Shown here in pieces: positions 6,460 through 8,991 of a stretch of 8,991 nucleotides of DNA (position 1 is the first letter of the stretch; each line of letters opens with the position of its first letter). Made by a program: the position numbers and the translations under genes. The notes beneath the pieces are model-generated. The model was given only the letters and a program-made list of their open reading frames with translations. It had not been told where the DNA came from and ran no database searches. Source of the stretch: Anaerolineales bacterium (lineage in GTDB: Bacteria > Chloroflexota > Anaerolineae > Anaerolineales > Villigracilaceae); assembly GCA_016928525.1 (NCBI GenBank), contig JAFGKO010000279.1, positions 1 to 8,991 on the forward strand, in the 5' to 3' direction.

Positions 6460-8779
6460 CAATAAACCTCTGCAAATCGATTCGATCAAAGCCTTCCTAT
6501 CCCGCGCAAGAGCGACACTGCCGGGAGGCTGGTTCTGGCTTTTAATCGGGCTGGGGCTGGTGGCTTACGGTCAGTATGTGATCTACCAGCGCGCCCCGCT
6601 GGGGGTGGCAAACCCCTCGCTGGAAGGATGGAACACGGCCTTCCGCCTGGAAATCGTCAACATGGACAACGTGATGTTGGCGCTGCCATTCCTCGTCATC
6701 GGTGCGCTGATCTGGGGAGTACTCGGCAGTCGACAGGAAAAAGAGAGTGAAAACTCTCCGGGCTGGCCGGGCAAGATCCAATTTTCGTGGGCTTATGCGC
6801 TGCCCCGCCTGGCGTTGATTCTCCTGGGGACGATCTACCTATTCCTGCAACTTGCCCGGCACCAACACCATCCTTTCATTCTCTGGCTCTGGCTGGGATT
6901 ACTGTTCTGGCTTTCGCATTTGTTCTGGTCATGGGACCGTCAAGCCGGGGCCAATCTCGCGCTCGACCTGGAACGCAGCGACCTGGCCTGGATGACCGGC
7001 CTGTTTGCGCTCACACTGATGGTGGGCGCTTTCGCCCTCGGAGACATCCCAAATATCCTCATCGCCGATGAGGGCTCGTTTTTTGAAGCAGCCCGCGCCA
7101 TTGCGCTGGGGGAGTATCGGCCTTCCTTTTTCGATTTCGGCGTGTATACCTTCCCGATTGCCAGTTCCATATACCAGGGCTGGGTCATGCGCCTGGTGGG
7201 GGTGAACCTGTGGGGTTGGCGCTTCACTTCCGTCCTGGCAGCGGCGGCAGCCACCCTTCCGTTATATTTGTTGGGACGCGTCTGGTTTGGGCGGCGAGCA
7301 GCGATCTCTGCCATATTAATTATGATCGCCAACCCATATTTCCTGATCTACGCCCGGCTGGGATACAACAACGCGCAGGCGCTCTTCCCGGTCACATTGA
7401 GCCTGTATCTGTGGGTCAAAGCCTTGCAAAAATCCAGTTTCTTTTATCTCTGGCTGGCAGGGATTGCCGCCGGACTGGGTTTCTATACCTATCCCGCCGC
7501 CTGGCTGGCCATGCTGGTGATTGCGCTCAGCGCCGTCTTGCTCTGGCTGAGGCGCAAAATGAACTTGCGCCGCCTGCTGATCACGGCGGGCATTCTCCTC
7601 ATTGCTACCGTCATGCTCTTCGGTCCGCGCCTGGCATACGGCATGAGCGGGGAACATAGCAGCTCGTTTGCCTTCAAATTGCTCGAGACCACTTTCGCCA
7701 ACGCTTTCTACGCCAGGGCTTACTACGGTGAAGCGGACCTGTTCCACAGCACACCGCCCATACAACTGGCCGGGATCGAACTGTACTATGAGCCGTGGGT
7801 GTATTATGAAATGCTCTTGCGTGGTCTGGCCAGGACGATTCTGGTATTATTCGATCCCTTCATCCACCAGGAACGTTTCATGGTGGCGCCCTTTGCAGGG
7901 GTGGTCACACCGGGGTTTTTCTTGATTGGCCTGGTGATCGCCCTGCGCAACTGGAAAGGGCGGCGTTTCCAGGTTCTTCTGTTATGGGCATTGGTCGGGA
8001 TATTCCTCTTCAGCGTGTTGAGCGCCTTTCCGCCCAGCTCAACCCACACTGTTTCTGTCATCCCAGCTATCGCGCTGCTCAGCGGGGTGGGACTGGTCGC
8101 TGTGGTAGAACAAATCACGGCCAAATTATTTCCTGCGTTACGCGACCGGTTACAGTCAATTCTGCTCACTATCCTTCTGATGGTTATTGTTGGGGCCGGC
8201 TGGCAGACATACTTCGTCGAAATGCCGCGCCGCTATCCCCCCGCTTTCGAAGATGTTGCCTCCTGGATCGCCTGGCGGACTACTGACGAACCGCTCACCA
8301 TCGTATACGTTGGCAATACCGGGAACCCTCATCGTGTGCAATACCTGGTAGACACACACATGGTCCCGCACGAATACATCAGCGTTGCGCAGGAAGATCT
8401 CAACTGGCAGGACGTGCCTGCAAAAAGCGTTGTCTTCTTCGAAGGGCAACCCGATGGAAAAAACACATTCATCCCCCCGCCGCCCACAACATTCATAAAC
8501 AGTGCGGCCTACGCCAACTCAACGGGGGAGGTCATCGGGTACGCCTGGGCCAACACGGATGTGGACTTGCAACCTTCTCCCCCCTTTCCCATTTCGAACG
8601 GGAAATTTCCAGTTACAATCGTCTTAGCAGCCTCAACGCTGGCTATACTTATCCTGTCGCTGGCAACTCTGGAAATCCGGGTGAAGACTGAGAAAATTCC
8701 TGATAGACCCGGTCTCCGCCTGCATGCTGAAATCACATTGCGAAAGCTCATCGAGAAAGAAACAAACGAAGAAACATGA
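6428..8779 (+). CDS. GT39/PMT-like polytopic membrane glycosyltransferase
   Basis: Up to 783 residues with about 15-17 hydrophobic segments, the first near residues 35-55. After the fifth segment comes an extracytoplasmic loop with IADEGSFFEAARAI. D214-E215 match the Asp-Glu pair that binds the lipid-linked sugar or metal in ArnT/PMT-type GT-C enzymes. The GWRFTSVLAAAAATLPLYLLGR and NPYFLIYARLGYNNAQ stretches are also typical of this superfamily. A soluble outward-facing part covers about 595-727, followed by a last membrane helix (728-749) and a charged 34-residue tail. It probably transfers a sugar from a polyprenyl phosphate carrier to a protein or lipid outside the membrane; donor and acceptor are unknown. 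The start is uncertain. The frame has no ATG before residue 79, and the only candidates before the first helix (TTG 6428, GTG 6431, TTG 6437, GTG 6455) lie in the dispersed repeat without a clear Shine-Dalgarno site. GTG 6455 is as likely as TTG 6428. Confidence 0.82.
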   Translation: MVSLWLSVFVVNKPLQIDSIKAFLSRARATLPGGWFWLLIGLGLVAYGQYVIYQRAPLGVANPSLEGWNTAFRLEIVNMDNVMLALPFLVIGALIWGVLGSRQEKESENSPGWPGKIQFSWAYALPRLALILLGTIYLFLQLARHQHHPFILWLWLGLLFWLSHLFWSWDRQAGANLALDLERSDLAWMTGLFALTLMVGAFALGDIPNILIADEGSFFEAARAIALGEYRPSFFDFGVYTFPIASSIYQGWVMRLVGVNLWGWRFTSVLAAAAATLPLYLLGRVWFGRRAAISAILIMIANPYFLIYARLGYNNAQALFPVTLSLYLWVKALQKSSFFYLWLAGIAAGLGFYTYPAAWLAMLVIALSAVLLWLRRKMNLRRLLITAGILLIATVMLFGPRLAYGMSGEHSSSFAFKLLETTFANAFYARAYYGEADLFHSTPPIQLAGIELYYEPWVYYEMLLRGLARTILVLFDPFIHQERFMVAPFAGVVTPGFFLIGLVIALRNWKGRRFQVLLLWALVGIFLFSVLSAFPPSSTHTVSVIPAIALLSGVGLVAVVEQITAKLFPALRDRLQSILLTILLMVIVGAGWQTYFVEMPRRYPPAFEDVASWIAWRTTDEPLTIVYVGNTGNPHRVQYLVDTHMVPHEYISVAQEDLNWQDVPAKSVVFFEGQPDGKNTFIPPPPTTFINSAAYANSTGEVIGYAWANTDVDLQPSPPFPISNGKFPVTIVLAASTLAILILSLATLEIRVKTEKIPDRPGLRLHAEITLRKLIEKETNEET

Positions 8780-8991
8780 AAACCACGTTATTCCGCCAAC
8801 ACGGCGGACCTGAAATCCTGGAATACACCGATTTCCCCACGCCCGAGCCCAAGCCGGGCGAAGTATTGGTCAAGCTGAAGGTGGCTGCCCTCAACCGCAT
8901 GGACGTGATGGTGCGGGAGGGCTGGCCCGGTCTCAACCTGGACCTGCCCCACATCAACGGCGCGGACGGCGCGGGGGAAGTTGTGGCGCTC
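8776..8991 (+). CDS. Zinc-type alcohol dehydrogenase/quinone oxidoreductase family protein (3' partial)
   Basis: The first 72 residues of a medium-chain dehydrogenase/reductase; the frame is open to the window end. MKTTLFRQHGGPEILEYTDFPTPEPKPGEVLVKLKVAALNRMDVMVREGWP...LPHINGADGAGEVV is the GroES-like N-terminal domain. The phrases PGEVLVK, AALNRMDVMVREG and the G-DGAG turn are typical of the quinone oxidoreductase/zinc-binding dehydrogenase branch. The NAD(P)-binding Rossmann domain is outside the window, and no catalytic zinc ligand can be judged from this part. The position of the usual first zinc-ligand Cys (N-x-x-D region) has no Cys, which suits the quinone oxidoreductase type. ATG 8776 overlaps the preceding stop codon as ATGA, and no strong Shine-Dalgarno site is seen, so translation is probably coupled to the glycosyltransferase gene. 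The substrate is unknown. Confidence 0.88.
   Translation, partial: MKTTLFRQHGGPEILEYTDFPTPEPKPGEVLVKLKVAALNRMDVMVREGWPGLNLDLPHINGADGAGEVVAL

Noticed and set aside
7316..7765. 149-codon antisense frame within the glycosyltransferase gene
   Set aside because: Shadow of the GC-rich coding strand; the + frame shows clear membrane helices and family motifs.

Overview
The window holds six chromosomal protein genes and one insertion sequence. Two of the genes run off the ends. The genes look like those of a free-living heterotrophic bacterium. My best guess is the phylum Chloroflexota (Anaerolineae-like). This rests on the style of the proteins (ADP-forming CoA ligase fused to a GNAT domain, a large multi-membrane GT39-type protein, a lipoprotein with a jelly-roll-like region) and on the dispersed CACAAAGACACC and TGTCATTGCGAG palindromic repeats. 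No rRNA, tRNA or marker gene confirms it. Host genes are GC-rich, whereas the insertion sequence and the spacer around it are visibly more AT-rich.

Layout. 1-1556 (+) is the C-terminal part of an ADP-forming acyl-CoA synthetase-like protein carrying ATP-grasp and GNAT acetyltransferase domains; its start lies outside the window. A PRC-barrel protein (1681-2193, -) converges on it. An almost complete IS5-type insertion sequence (2253-3250) sits about 60 bp upstream of the PRC-barrel start. It has perfect 18-bp inverted ends and a 6-bp flanking direct repeat, and its transposase is split in two frames at a run of seven A. Next comes about 630 bp without a credible gene. It contains a MITE-like palindrome (3417-3609) bounded by near-identical direct repeats, with a second palindromic repeat nested inside, followed by a possible promoter and leader for the next gene.

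From 3878 all genes are on the + strand: a secreted lipoprotein (3878-5158), a short-chain-type acyl-CoA dehydrogenase (5200-6369) with its own promoter-like sequence and strong Shine-Dalgarno site, a GT39/PMT-like polytopic membrane glycosyltransferase (about 6428-8779), and the beginning of a zinc-type alcohol dehydrogenase/quinone oxidoreductase (8776 onward). The last gene overlaps its predecessor by ATGA. A hairpin-forming dispersed repeat lies between the dehydrogenase and the glycosyltransferase and supplies the only plausible start codons of the latter.

The host genes do not form one obvious pathway. Two touch acyl-CoA metabolism (the CoA ligase/acetyltransferase and the acyl-CoA dehydrogenase). 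The lipoprotein and glycosyltransferase concern the cell envelope. I found no defence system, CRISPR array, secondary-metabolite cluster or clearly new system. The most distinctive content is the repeat and mobile-element structure at 2247-3619 and the repeat-embedded gene start near 6428.
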